This document shows positions 39,893-49,406 of a DNA stretch of 64,000 nucleotides, piece after piece. Where the stretch lies: NCBI GenBank assembly GCA_937926545.1, contig CALAZW010000034.1, positions 1 to 64,000 on the forward strand, written 5' to 3'. This stretch comes from an uncultured Helcococcus sp. (GTDB lineage: Bacteria; Bacillota; Clostridia; Tissierellales; Peptoniphilaceae). The notes under the pieces are model-generated. The model had not been told where the DNA came from and made no database searches. It saw nothing but the letters and a program-made list of their open reading frames with translations. The translations under genes and the position numbers were made by a program. Within the stretch, counting starts at the first letter, position 1. The number at the start of each line of letters is the position of its first letter.

Positions 39893-41815
39893 TTAAACAT
39901 CAAGCTGATCAATTATTTCCATCCAGACCTCTTCCTTGGCTTCCTTTATTTTGCCCAGTTTATCTATCTGACTATGGAGTTTTAAAGCTCTTTCATGGTC
40001 TTCATAAATTTCCGGATTAAATGACTCTTCTTCCAAGGCCTGGATTTCCAATGATAATTCTTCCACTTCCTTTTCCAGTTTTCTTGCCTGGGATTTTATT
40101 TTTCTTAGCTGCCTATCTCCCTGTCTTTTTTTTCTTTCGTCCTTTTTAATTTGGGTCTTGGTCATTCCTTCTTCTTCAGGTCTTAGAACCTTTCTTTGAT
40201 TTATTTTTTCCTGATAATAATCATAGTTACCCTGGAATAATTCAATCTTTCCATCTTCCAAGACAAAAATCTTATCCACCACTGTATTTAAAAAGTACCT
40301 ATCGTGGCTAATGATAAAGGCTGTTCCTTCATAGACATCCAAGGCATCTTCCAGAGCCTCCTTGGAATCTATATCCAAGTGGTTGGTAGGCTCATCTAAA
40401 AGAAGGAAGTTAGATGTTGATAACATCAGTTTTAAAAGGGATACTCTAGCCCTTTCTCCCCCACTAAGGTCTCCTATCATCTTAAATATATCATCGCCTG
40501 TAAACATAAACTTGGCCAAGTAAGATCTTAAATCATAGTGGTTTAAGTCTGGATACTCATCCCAAATTTCATCTAAGACCGTATTTTCATAGTTTAAGTT
40601 GGACTGCTCTTGATCAAAATAGGTGGGAAATACCCCCACTCCCAAATTGACCTGGCCTTCTCTAGGCTTTAATTGGTTTAAAATAAGCTTAAATAGGGTG
40701 GTCTTTCCTGTACCATTACCCCCTATCAGGCCCACCTTTTCTCCCTTATATATGTTAAGGGAAATATCTTCAAACAATAGCTTGTCATCAAAGCCCATGG
40801 TAAGATTTTCCACTTCTAAAACATCCATACCACTTTCAACCTTGGGCCTAAAAATTAATTTCATCTTATTGTCCAGGTCTTGAGGCCTATCCATCTTTTT
40901 CATCTTGTCTAAAAGCTTTTGCCTTGACCTGGATTGGGAAATTCCTCTTTTTCTTTTGGATCCACCCAGATTGGCAAATCTTTCAATTATCTCTTCCTGT
41001 CTTTTAATTTCTTTTTGTTGGTTTTCATAGGATTTTTGTATTACTTCCAAGTCTTTTTTACGCCTTTTCATAAAGTCTGTATAATTGGCATTGTAGACAT
41101 AAAGCCCCTTGTGCTCCAAAAGAAAAATCCTGTTTACCAACTTGTCTAAAAAGTACCTATCGTGACTGATAATTAAAACAGCACCTTCAAAATCATTTAA
41201 AAATGATTCTAGAAACTCTATGGCCCCCATATCCAAATGGTTGGTAGGCTCATCTAAAAGAAGGACATCTGGATTGGACAACATGAGCTTAGCCAATTGT
41301 AGCCTGGACTTTTCCCCCCCACTCAAATTGCTAACTATATCTCCATGTCTTTCCTTGGGAAAACCCATCCCTTTAAGGATACTTTCTATCTTAGAAGGAT
41401 AGTAGTAGCCTCCCAATTCATCATATTTCTCCAAAAGATTATTATATTCAATGGTAATCTTTTTTGTTAATTCCAAATCTTTTGATAGGGCCAAATCCTC
41501 TTCCAGCTTTTTTAACCTATCTTCTATAGCGAAGATATAGTCAAACTCCTCCAAACACTCATCATAAAGATTCTTTTCACTTTCTATGTGAATGTTTTGC
41601 ATCAAATAACCTAATTTTAAATCATTTTTCTTATATATATTTCCTTCATCAGCTTCCAAATCACCCGTTATTATATTGAAAAGAGTGGTCTTACCAGCCC
41701 CATTGGCCCCTATAATCCCCACCTTGTCATTTTTTTCTATATTAAAACTAACTCCTGAAAATATTTCATCTATTCCATAACTCTTAGCTAAATTACTAAC
41801 TGTTAACTCTGCCAT
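39893..41815 (-). CDS. ABC-F family ATPase (translation factor type)
   Basis: Soluble protein of 640 residues with two ABC cassettes and no membrane segment: Walker A GANGAGKTT and GGNGTGKTT, signatures LSGGEKSRLQLAKL and LSGGERARVSLLKL, and two LLLDEPTNHLD Walker B motifs. A charged linker (about 245-320) separates the cassettes and a coiled-coil tail rich in Lys/Glu follows (about 540-640). This is the YdiF/Uup-like ABC-F layout; the family acts on the ribosome, either in translation rescue or in antibiotic protection. The housekeeping type seems likelier because it lies beside rex, as ydiF does in Bacillus. Confidence 0.9.
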   Translation of the reverse strand: MAELTVSNLAKSYGIDEIFSGVSFNIEKNDKVGIIGANGAGKTTLFNIITGDLEADEGNIYKKNDLKLGYLMQNIHIESEKNLYDECLEEFDYIFAIEDRLKKLEEDLALSKDLELTKKITIEYNNLLEKYDELGGYYYPSKIESILKGMGFPKERHGDIVSNLSGGEKSRLQLAKLMLSNPDVLLLDEPTNHLDMGAIEFLESFLNDFEGAVLIISHDRYFLDKLVNRIFLLEHKGLYVYNANYTDFMKRRKKDLEVIQKSYENQQKEIKRQEEIIERFANLGGSKRKRGISQSRSRQKLLDKMKKMDRPQDLDNKMKLIFRPKVESGMDVLEVENLTMGFDDKLLFEDISLNIYKGEKVGLIGGNGTGKTTLFKLILNQLKPREGQVNLGVGVFPTYFDQEQSNLNYENTVLDEIWDEYPDLNHYDLRSYLAKFMFTGDDIFKMIGDLSGGERARVSLLKLMLSTSNFLLLDEPTNHLDIDSKEALEDALDVYEGTAFIISHDRYFLNTVVDKIFVLEDGKIELFQGNYDYYQEKINQRKVLRPEEEGMTKTQIKKDERKKRQGDRQLRKIKSQARKLEKEVEELSLEIQALEEESFNPEIYEDHERALKLHSQIDKLGKIKEAKEEVWMEIIDQLDV

Positions 41816-41856
41816 TAACTCACCTCTATCTTATTATACCTGAGACCTTATTTTTG

Positions 41857-41887
41857 ACAAAAAAAAACTCTCTGTAGTAGAGAGTTT
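41857..41887 (-). terminator. Terminator after rex
   Basis: Perfect 9-bp arms AAACTCTCT/AGAGAGTTT (41865-41887) around GTAGT, with a run of A to the left giving a T-run on the minus strand. It overlaps the rex stop codon. Confidence 0.92.
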
Positions 41888-42533
41888 ATCTTGCCTTGTA
41901 GTCGTCATTATTTCCTAAGTAATAAATCAAAGTATATAAAGACTCACTTAAGTGAACATTTTCCACTGGAACTTCCTCTGGTGCCTTAACATCTACTGGA
42001 GCAAAATTCCATATGGACTTAACACCATTTGCCACTAACATATCAGTCACTTCTTGAGCAACGACTTCTGGTACTGCCAATACTGCTATGTCTACTTCAT
42101 TTTCTGATAAAAAGCCTTCAATTTCATCTATTGATTTTATTTCTACATCTTGGTTTTTACCTGTATTTACATAGTCGGACTTGTCAAAAACTCCGATAAT
42201 ATCAAACTTTTCTGTATTAAATCCATCATACTTATAAATAGCCTGACCTATATTACCAAAACCAACGATTATGGCATTATATCCTTTTTCCAAGCCTATG
42301 ATTTCTTTAATTGATTGTCTTAAAGCAGATACTTGATAACCATAACCTTGTTGGCCGAAACCTCCAAAGTGATTTAAATCCTGTCTGATTTGAGACGCAG
42401 TAAAACCAGTTTTTTCACTTAACTCTTGAGAAGATATTTTTTCCTTACCTGCTTTTTCCAGGTCTCCTAAATATCTATAATACTTTGGTAATCTTCTAAC
42501 TACTGCACTGGAAACTATACCGTTTTTTTTCAT
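41886..42533 (-). CDS. rex: Redox-sensing transcriptional repressor Rex
   Basis: Repressor of 215 residues that senses the NADH/NAD+ ratio. An N-terminal winged helix (about 8-80, SAVVRRLPKYYRYLGDL and SQELSEKTGFTASQIRQDLNHFG) binds operators, and the Rossmann domain (IIVGFGNIGQAIYKYDGF, about 88-105) binds NADH. In anaerobic Bacillota it controls fermentation genes, fitting the metabolism seen here. Monocistronic, with its own promoter and terminator. Confidence 0.95.
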   Translation of the reverse strand: MKKNGIVSSAVVRRLPKYYRYLGDLEKAGKEKISSQELSEKTGFTASQIRQDLNHFGGFGQQGYGYQVSALRQSIKEIIGLEKGYNAIIVGFGNIGQAIYKYDGFNTEKFDIIGVFDKSDYVNTGKNQDVEIKSIDEIEGFLSENEVDIAVLAVPEVVAQEVTDMLVANGVKSIWNFAPVDVKAPEEVPVENVHLSESLYTLIYYLGNNDDYKAR

Positions 42534-42569
42534 GTCTCCTCCTCGTCAATTAAACAACTATCTAATTTT

Positions 42570-42597
42570 ATTATACCTGAAAGAATGACTTTGTCAA
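42570..42597 (-). promoter_or_regulatory. Promoter of rex
   Basis: Minus-strand -35 TTGACA (42592-42597), 16-bp spacer and -10 TATAAT (42570-42575). A half-site TTGTTTAATT resembling part of a Rex operator lies between promoter and start codon, but no full dyad is seen. Confidence 0.7.
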
Positions 42598-42616
42598 TAA
42601 GTTGTCTATCTTTTGA

Positions 42617-44419
42617 CTAGCCAATTTTCTTGGTTATTTCTTCGATTTCATCTATTAAACTACCTATATAGGCTATTGTATCCTTAAGTGGTTGATCTGT
42701 ACTTATATCCACTCCTGCCTTTAGGGCTAAATTGTATGAATCTAAACTTCCACCTAGCTTTAATACTTCTACCCAGTTTTTAGCAACTTCATCGCCTTGG
42801 CTAATTATTTTATTGGCCATTTGAGTTCCTATGGTAAGTCCTGCTGAATAGGTATAAGGGTAAAGTCCCATATAGTAGTGAGGTTGTCTCATCCAGGTTA
42901 ACTCTGCGCCATCTGTTATCTCTACAGCATCTCCCCAGAAGTCCTTTAGAACCTTCCTATATATATCATTTAATATTTCATGATGAACATCTTGTCCCTT
43001 GTCTACCAACCTATAAACTTCCCTTTGGAAGGCCGCTTCCAAGAAGTGGGTAACAAAGTTGTGATAGTAGGTTTTAGCAACCATTTGGGTTAGAACCCAT
43101 CTTTTCATTCTATCGTCATCAGCCTTGGCCAATAGATAGTTTTCTAGAATTATTTCATTGGTTGTGGATGGTGCTTCTACAAAGTACATGGAAGTTCTAG
43201 TATTGTAGATATTTTGGTTTTTACCAGCCAATTGGAAGTGACCTGCATGTCCCAATTCATGAGCCAAGGTCATTACTTGATCCATACCACCATTGAAAAA
43301 CATAAGTACAAAAGAATTTACCCCATAAGGACTGGAGCAGAAGGCTCCTGTTCTCTTGCCTTGGTTTCTAGCATAGTCAATCCACCTATTATTAAAGGCG
43401 TCTTGTAATATTTGATTATATTCATCACCTAGAACACTTAAGCCATCTAAAACGTAGTTTTTAGCCATGTCAAAACTAACTTCTGGTTCATATTCTGGGT
43501 CTACATCTATTTTTAAATCTGCATAGGTCATCTTGTCCAAACCGTGAATTTCTTGAAGTAACTTGGCATATTTTCTCATATGCGGAGCCAGTTCTTCCAT
43601 AATCACATCTATTTGCCTATCGTAAAGATCTCTTGATATATTTTGTCTAGCCAATAGGTAGTCAAAAACTGAATCATAGCCCCTAAGACTGGACAAGGTT
43701 TTTTCTGTCTGTATATGGGTATTATAGTTGGCTGCTGTAGCCACTTGATGGTCTCTTATACCCTTGGAAAATACTTCAAAGGCCTTTCTTCTAACATCAA
43801 CATCGCTATAAGATTCATAAACACCTTCAAAGGTATTGTAGTTCATCTCATATTCCTTACCTGCCACTTGGAATTTTTCAAACTTAGTATCTCCAAATTT
43901 AATATCTCCATATAGTTCATAGGGCTTGTCCAAAATAGCTGATAGGGAACTTAGGATTTTTTCCTCTTCCTTGGATAGTTGATGGGGTTTTTGTCTTTTC
44001 AATTCTTCCAAGTAAACCCTATTTTCTTCTGATTCTTCCAAGGCTTCTTCTATGATAGCCATGTCCAATTGAAGAATCTCACTTTCAAGAAAACTCAAGT
44101 CAGCCATAAGTTCAGCCTGAACCTTGGCAAAGCTCATCAATCTTTCCTTGTTGGCCATATTGGTCAAATCAACCTCAACACTAAGGCTGGCATAGGATCC
44201 CAATTGTCCAAATAGTTCCAATATTGGTCTATAGGCATCTAGGGCCTTATTTATATCTTTTGAACCTTCTATCTTTCCTTCATATCTATTTTTAAATTCT
44301 TTTACACTTTTTACTAGTCTAGCTAAAGACTCACTATAGTCCTTATCATCTTTAAACAAGCTTGATAAATCCCAAGTTTCATTTATGTCTACGTCTTTTC
44401 TTAATACTACTTCTTTCAT
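42617..44419 (-). CDS. pepF: Oligoendopeptidase F (M3 metallopeptidase)
   Basis: Cytoplasmic zinc peptidase of about 600 residues degrading peptides of roughly 7-17 residues. The HExxH site is in TLAHELGHAGHF near residue 384, and the third ligand glutamate is probably in VEAPSTTNEIILENYL. I chose the ATG at 44419, five codons inside the longest frame, because AAGGAGA lies 5 bp upstream of it. It fits peptide-based nutrition and stands alone between rex and the Pho cluster. Confidence 0.94.
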   Translation of the reverse strand: MKEVVLRKDVDINETWDLSSLFKDDKDYSESLARLVKSVKEFKNRYEGKIEGSKDINKALDAYRPILELFGQLGSYASLSVEVDLTNMANKERLMSFAKVQAELMADLSFLESEILQLDMAIIEEALEESEENRVYLEELKRQKPHQLSKEEEKILSSLSAILDKPYELYGDIKFGDTKFEKFQVAGKEYEMNYNTFEGVYESYSDVDVRRKAFEVFSKGIRDHQVATAANYNTHIQTEKTLSSLRGYDSVFDYLLARQNISRDLYDRQIDVIMEELAPHMRKYAKLLQEIHGLDKMTYADLKIDVDPEYEPEVSFDMAKNYVLDGLSVLGDEYNQILQDAFNNRWIDYARNQGKRTGAFCSSPYGVNSFVLMFFNGGMDQVMTLAHELGHAGHFQLAGKNQNIYNTRTSMYFVEAPSTTNEIILENYLLAKADDDRMKRWVLTQMVAKTYYHNFVTHFLEAAFQREVYRLVDKGQDVHHEILNDIYRKVLKDFWGDAVEITDGAELTWMRQPHYYMGLYPYTYSAGLTIGTQMANKIISQGDEVAKNWVEVLKLGGSLDSYNLALKAGVDISTDQPLKDTIAYIGSLIDEIEEITKKIG

Positions 44420-44437
44420 ATATTCTCCTTTCATTAT

Positions 44438-44466
44438 TGAATAAGGCCTGTAGTTAACTACAGGCC
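44438..44466 (-). terminator. Terminator after the Pho two-component operon
   Basis: Perfect palindromic hairpin GGCCTGTAGTT/AACTACAGGCC (44445-44466), followed on the minus strand only by TTATTCA, so the T-tract is weak. It ends the pst-pho transcript before pepF. Confidence 0.65.
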
Positions 44467-44524
44467 ATACTATGTAAAGTCCAATATGTTATTAATTAAT
44501 TATATCACATATTGCTAATAAATA

Positions 44525-45595
44525 TTATATTTTATTTGCATAATCTACTTCTGTAAGCTTAGGTAACTTTACATAGAAGGTGGACCCTACACCCAAACGA
44601 CTTTCCAGGCGGACACTTCCCTTGTGTAAAAGGGCTATATGCTTAACCAAGGATAGGCCTAGACCTGTACCCGTTTTTTTTGTCCTGGCCTTGTCGCCAG
44701 TGAAAAATCTTTCAAAAACTCTTTTTTGATCCTCTTCAGAGATACCTATCCCATTGTCGGTAAAGATTAACTCCACATGGTCAAAGCTATCAAAAAGGTT
44801 TATATCCAAATAGCCATTTTCTTCCTTGCTATATTTTATGGCATTGGAAATCAAGTTTCTAACCATATCATCGATTAACTTCCTACTACCATAATAGAGA
44901 ACTTCGGTTTTTTCAAAGCTTATGGCCACGCCCCTCTCTTGGGCTAGATGGTCTAAACTATCAATATTTTCTTCTATTACATCAGCCAGATTAAAGATCT
45001 CAAAGGACTCAGTTTGGACATAGTTATTGTCAAACTTGGAGAGTTGAATGGTTTCATCTATCATATTCAACAACCTGTTGCCCTCCTTATTTATAATTTG
45101 AGCAAACTCCCTGGCCTCTTCCAGATTGGTCATCCCCTGGGCTATCATTTCCGCATAGCCATTGATAGATGTTAAGGGGGTCTTTAGTTCATGGGTTACA
45201 TTGGCGCTAAATTCCTTTCTTATCTGTTCACTTTCCCTTAACTTTACAATTCCTCCAATTATATCCCTGGAGTCATTGTCATAATTTTCCATATAGTTCA
45301 TCATATCTTTTTCTATAAGCATAAAGTCTTCATCACTTTTATAGTCCTTGCCTAAAATAATATCTGTTATAAATTTTAAAAAATCATCTACTGGCCTAAG
45401 GGAGTCCTTCAAAATCCTATAGGTCAATTCATTTGCTATAATGGGCAGTAAAACTCCCAGGAAAAAAATCAAGGATATGGTCTCTGTCGGATAGGTCAAG
45501 GGGTTTATCCCGTAAAAGTAAAGGCCTATGGAATAGGTTACAATAAATACTAAAAATAAGGCCACTAGTATCTTTCTAAATAGTTTTTTTCTCAT
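44525..45595 (-). CDS. phoR: Sensor histidine kinase (PhoR-like)
   Basis: Membrane histidine kinase of about 356 residues with two hydrophobic segments (about 9-28 and 37-55), a short linker, the HisKA H-box FSANVTHELKTPLTSI near residue 145, and HATPase_c motifs (N-box NLISNAIKYS, DNGIGIS, GTGLGLSLV). The ATG at 45595 is preferred because GGGGG precedes it; a longer frame overlaps the regulator gene. The extracytoplasmic part is only about eight residues and there is no PAS domain, so it probably receives its signal from the Pst-PhoU complex. Partner of the response regulator 1 bp upstream. Confidence 0.88.
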   Translation of the reverse strand: MRKKLFRKILVALFLVFIVTYSIGLYFYGINPLTYPTETISLIFFLGVLLPIIANELTYRILKDSLRPVDDFLKFITDIILGKDYKSDEDFMLIEKDMMNYMENYDNDSRDIIGGIVKLRESEQIRKEFSANVTHELKTPLTSINGYAEMIAQGMTNLEEAREFAQIINKEGNRLLNMIDETIQLSKFDNNYVQTESFEIFNLADVIEENIDSLDHLAQERGVAISFEKTEVLYYGSRKLIDDMVRNLISNAIKYSKEENGYLDINLFDSFDHVELIFTDNGIGISEEDQKRVFERFFTGDKARTKKTGTGLGLSLVKHIALLHKGSVRLESRLGVGSTFYVKLPKLTEVDYANKI

Positions 45596-45596
45596 T

Positions 45597-46277
45597 TTAA
45601 TCCCCCAATCTATAGCCCACATTCCTAACTGTCTTAATATAGTCTCTGTCTTCCAGTTTCTGCCTTAAACTACGAATGTGAACATCCACTGTCCTGGTTT
45701 CTCCTGAATAATCAAAGCCCCATACCTCTTCCATCAGGCTATCCCTGCTAAGAACTATGCCCTCATTTAGAATTAGAAAATATAGAAGCTCAAACTCCTT
45801 ATAGGTAAGGTCCAGTTTTTTTCCATCTAAATCCACCTGTCTTTTTTCCAAATCCATCCTTAAATCCTTGTAGGTCACCTTGGACTTGGTTTTTACCCTG
45901 TCTGGACTTCTCCTAAGCAGGGCCTTAACCCTGGATATCATTTCTAATACACCAAAAGGCTTAGTTATATAGTCATCTGCCCCCATATCTAAACCTTTTA
46001 CCTTGTCATATTCACTTGATTTGGCTGTTAGAATAATTACCGGCAGGTCATAGACCTCTGGATCCTTTCTAATTCTAGATAAAATATCATAGCCACTCTC
46101 TCCATCCAGCATTAAATCCAAGATTAAAAGAGATGGAGCCTCCTTGGCCATTTGGCCATAAAGGCCCTGGGCATCTGGAAATCCCATGGCCTTAAAACCA
46201 TTATTATTTAAGGCATAAACTATAAGCTGCCTAATATCAATATCATCTTCAACCACGTAAATAGTATACATCTTCAA
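45597..46277 (-). CDS. phoP: OmpR/PhoB-type response regulator (PhoP)
   Basis: Response regulator of 226 residues: receiver domain (1-120) with the phosphoacceptor aspartate in LILDLMLDGESG and the conserved lysine in ILTAKSSEY, then an OmpR-type winged helix (about 130-225; LTYKEFELLYFLI, TRTVDVHIRSLRQKLE). It lies between phoU and phoR in the pst operon and probably binds the 11-bp-spaced repeats upstream of pstS, activating phosphate uptake under starvation. Confidence 0.92.
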   Translation of the reverse strand: MKMYTIYVVEDDIDIRQLIVYALNNNGFKAMGFPDAQGLYGQMAKEAPSLLILDLMLDGESGYDILSRIRKDPEVYDLPVIILTAKSSEYDKVKGLDMGADDYITKPFGVLEMISRVKALLRRSPDRVKTKSKVTYKDLRMDLEKRQVDLDGKKLDLTYKEFELLYFLILNEGIVLSRDSLMEEVWGFDYSGETRTVDVHIRSLRQKLEDRDYIKTVRNVGYRLGD

Positions 46278-46280
46278 CCC

Positions 46281-46931
46281 CTAATCATTTTTATGTTTTC
46301 CTGCTATTGAATAATATACCCATTCTCCCACATTTTTAGCATGATCGCCTATTCTTTCCAAATATTTAGCTATCATAAAAATATCCAAACTATTTTTAGT
46401 GTCAAAGTCATTGTCACTTATATCCTTAATTACCTCATCTCTTACCACTTTGAAATAGTCATTTACTTCCTGGTCCCTAAAAATAACCTCTTCTACCAAG
46501 TCCAGATCTCCTGTCTTATAGGCAACTAGGGCATCCTCCACCATGGAAACAGTAATATCCCCCATGGCCTTGATACTTCCCAAATCACTTGGGGTATAGT
46601 TTCTCTTGGAAAGTTTAAGGTTTAGAACTGATATATCAGCTGCCTGATCACCAATTCTTTCCAGGTCTGTTATTATCTTTAATATGGAGGTAATAAATCT
46701 TAAATCTGATGCCACAGGTTGGTGTTTCAAAAGTAATTTAATGGCATCTGTCTCTATTTCCTTTTCCATATCATTGATGATGTCATCACCATTGGCAACA
46801 GATCTGGCCAAATTCAAGTCTTCATTTATCAAGGCATTTATAGAATCTTCTATGGCCCTGGTAACCTTTGAACCCATGGTGATTAGTTCGTCATTTAAGT
46901 TATCTAATCTTTCATCAAATTTTGATCTCAT
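46281..46931 (-). CDS. phoU: Phosphate signalling protein PhoU
   Basis: Helical protein of 216 residues with two repeats of the PhoU three-helix bundle, each carrying the E/D-rich metal-binding motif (DRIGDQAADI-like in the first as DLERIGDQAAD, and YLERIGDHAKNVGEW in the second). PhoU links the phosphate transporter to the sensor kinase and prevents toxic over-uptake. It sits between pstB and phoP, the usual order. Confidence 0.96.
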   Translation of the reverse strand: MRSKFDERLDNLNDELITMGSKVTRAIEDSINALINEDLNLARSVANGDDIINDMEKEIETDAIKLLLKHQPVASDLRFITSILKIITDLERIGDQAADISVLNLKLSKRNYTPSDLGSIKAMGDITVSMVEDALVAYKTGDLDLVEEVIFRDQEVNDYFKVVRDEVIKDISDNDFDTKNSLDIFMIAKYLERIGDHAKNVGEWVYYSIAGKHKND

Positions 46932-46940
46932 ATTATTCTC

Positions 46941-47696
46941 CTATCCGAATCTTCCAGTAATATATCTTTCTGTTTGTTCATTCCTAGGCCTGGAGAAAAG
47001 ACTGGTTGTATCGCTGTATTCTATGAGGTCTCCCAAATAGAAAAAGGCTGTATAGTCTGATACCCTGGTCGCCTGCTGCATATTATGTGTAACTATAACT
47101 ATAGTATAGTCTTTTTTCAGCTGGTCTATCAAATCTTCTATCTTGGCTGTGGAAATAGGATCTAGGGCTGATGTGGGTTCATCCAAAAGTAAAACTTCTG
47201 GCTCTACAGCCAAGGCTCTAGCTATACAAATCCTTTGTTGTTGTCCCCCTGATAGGGCCAGGGCTGATTTATTTAACTTGTCCTTTACCTCATCCCATAT
47301 GGCAGCCTGCCTAAGGGATTTTTCCACTATCTCATCCAAAGTCTTCTTATCCTTGATACCATGGGTTCTAGGTCCATAGGCTATATTGTCATAGATAGAC
47401 TTGGGAAATGGGTTGGGTCTTTGAAAAACCATACCCACATCCTTTCTTAACTTATAAACATCATAGTCTTCATATATATCTTTTTCATTTATAAGGATTT
47501 CTCCCTCCTTATGAAAGCTTTCAACCAGGTCATTCATCCTATTTATACTCTTTAAAAGGGTTGATTTACCACAACCTGAAGGACCTATAAAGGCAGTCAC
47601 CTTATTTTTTTCTATATTCATACTCACGTTCTTTATAGCCTTAAAATCACCATAGTAAACGCTAAAGTTTTTTATTTCTAATATGGAACTTGTCAT
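46941..47696 (-). CDS. pstB: Phosphate ABC transporter ATP-binding protein PstB
   Basis: ABC ATPase of 251 residues: Walker A GPSGCGKSTL near residue 35, signature LSGGQQQRICIARALA, Walker B VLLLDEPTSALDP, and the PstB-specific INRMNDLV segment. It energises phosphate import by PstCA. It lies 3 bp after pstA and 9 bp before phoU. Confidence 0.97.
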   Translation of the reverse strand: MTSSILEIKNFSVYYGDFKAIKNVSMNIEKNKVTAFIGPSGCGKSTLLKSINRMNDLVESFHKEGEILINEKDIYEDYDVYKLRKDVGMVFQRPNPFPKSIYDNIAYGPRTHGIKDKKTLDEIVEKSLRQAAIWDEVKDKLNKSALALSGGQQQRICIARALAVEPEVLLLDEPTSALDPISTAKIEDLIDQLKKDYTIVIVTHNMQQATRVSDYTAFFYLGDLIEYSDTTSLFSRPRNEQTERYITGRFG

Positions 47697-47699
47697 CTA

Positions 47700-48512
47700 T
47701 TACTCCTTTCCAATCTTTCTAGCCAAAAGGCCTGATATGGCATTTATTATTAGGACAACCACTATAAGGACAAAGGCTGTCGCATAGGCCTCATTAATGT
47801 GTAGGGCCTCTGCCTGTAGAAGATACATGTGAATGGCTAAGGACCTACCTGAATCAGTTGCCTTGGCTATTTCCAAGCCTGTACCTGCTGTATATAGAAG
47901 GGCTGCTGTCTCCCCAAAAACCCTGCCTATGGCCAAGATAATTCCAGAGATTATCCCATTCATGGCTGAAGGCAAAACAACATTAAAAATCGTTCTTAAT
48001 TTTTTAGCTCCCAGGCCAAAACTAGCCTCCCTATAGGTCATGGGAACTGCCATAAGAGCCTCTTCTGTAGCCCTAATGATCAAGGGAAGTACCATCATGG
48101 CCATGGTTAATGATCCGGATAGGATGGAAAAACCCAGGCCTAGGACTTGGCCGAAAAACAACATGCCGAAAAGTCCAAAAACTATAGATGGTATCCCTTG
48201 TAGGGTCTCAGTATTTAATCTTACAAACTTAATAAATTTATTGTCAGGTCTAGCATACTCAACCATATAAATGGCAGAAAATACTCCCAGGGGAACACTA
48301 ACTAAAAGTGTGAGAGCTATTATCTGTAGGGTATTTATTATGGATGGTAGCATGGACACATTTTCAGTGGTAAACTTCCAGGCAAACAAGGATGGTTTCA
48401 AGTGGCCTACTCCCCTTAAGAGAACGTGGCCTACTATAAAAATCAAGCTGCCAAAGGTCAGGATGGCACTTAGGTAGATAAAGAATTTAACAAAACTAAA
48501 CTTTCTTTTCAT
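47700..48512 (-). CDS. pstA: Phosphate ABC transporter permease PstA
   Basis: Membrane permease of 270 residues with about six hydrophobic segments and the coupling-helix motif EALMAVPMTYREASFGLGAKKLRTI. It pairs with PstC to form the phosphate channel. Its start overlaps the pstC stop by one base. Confidence 0.95.
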   Translation of the reverse strand: MKRKFSFVKFFIYLSAILTFGSLIFIVGHVLLRGVGHLKPSLFAWKFTTENVSMLPSIINTLQIIALTLLVSVPLGVFSAIYMVEYARPDNKFIKFVRLNTETLQGIPSIVFGLFGMLFFGQVLGLGFSILSGSLTMAMMVLPLIIRATEEALMAVPMTYREASFGLGAKKLRTIFNVVLPSAMNGIISGIILAIGRVFGETAALLYTAGTGLEIAKATDSGRSLAIHMYLLQAEALHINEAYATAFVLIVVVLIINAISGLLARKIGKE

Positions 48513-49396
48513 TACCTATCACCTGCCATTTCTTTTTTCTTTATATAATTAAAAATCAAATTTATTACCAGGATAAAAAGAAAGAGAACAGCACCTGTAG
48601 CTATCAGGGCATCCCTATGGATTCCTGTAGCATAGTTCATCTCTAAAACTATATTGGTGGTCATAGATCTCATTCCCTTAAAAAGTCCCTGGGGCATAAT
48701 AGCCTGATTACCAGCCACCATACCTACAGCCATGGTCTCACCTATGGCCCTACCAGTTCCCAAGATAATAGAGGAAAATACTCCAGACTTGGCCGCTGGA
48801 AGAACTACTGTCATTATGGCCCTCTCATGACTGGCCCCCAGGCCTACTGCCCCTTCATAATAAGATGAAGGAACAGCCCTAAGGGCAGCCTCTGACAGGG
48901 AAATAACTGTAGGTAGTATCATAATAGCCAAAACTAAAATAGCTGCTGCCAAGGATAGGCCCTGGCCTCCAAAATTCTTTCTAATCATGGGAACTATAAT
49001 ATTTAAGGCAAACAAACCATAGACAACTGATGGAATTCCCGCCAGTAGGTTTACTCCTGATTTAAGAAGGGAATACACCTTCTTAGGAGCATAAAAGGCC
49101 ATATAAATAGCTGTAAATACACCTATAGGCACTCCAAGTACTATGGCTCCAAAGGTGGCATAGATACTTCCCATGATCATGGGAAGGATACCAAACTTTG
49201 GGTTGGCTGCCGTCGGCTTCCACTGTCTACCAAATATAAAGTTTCCCAAGCCTATTTCTCTAATCGTTGGGACTGCACTGGAAAATATGAAAAACATTAT
49301 CAAAGCCACTGCAACTATCGATGCAGTGGTGGCCATGATAAAAACTATCTTCATAAATCCTTCCAGGTAATCCTTTTTTTCTTCAGTCTTACCCAT
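48512..49396 (-). CDS. pstC: Phosphate ABC transporter permease PstC
   Basis: Membrane permease of 294 residues with about six hydrophobic segments and the EALRAVPSSYYEGAVGLGASHERAI coupling-helix motif. Located between pstS and pstA; the one-base overlap with pstA indicates coupled synthesis of the two channel halves. Confidence 0.95.
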   Translation of the reverse strand: MGKTEEKKDYLEGFMKIVFIMATTASIVAVALIMFFIFSSAVPTIREIGLGNFIFGRQWKPTAANPKFGILPMIMGSIYATFGAIVLGVPIGVFTAIYMAFYAPKKVYSLLKSGVNLLAGIPSVVYGLFALNIIVPMIRKNFGGQGLSLAAAILVLAIMILPTVISLSEAALRAVPSSYYEGAVGLGASHERAIMTVVLPAAKSGVFSSIILGTGRAIGETMAVGMVAGNQAIMPQGLFKGMRSMTTNIVLEMNYATGIHRDALIATGAVLFLFILVINLIFNYIKKKEMAGDR

Positions 49397-49406
49397 TTCT
49401 TACTCC

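Noticed and set aside
42540..42570. Rex operator in front of rex
   Set aside because: Only a half-site like TTGTTTAATT is present; the second inverted half of TTGTGAA/TTGTTAA-N4 is missing, so autoregulation cannot be claimed.
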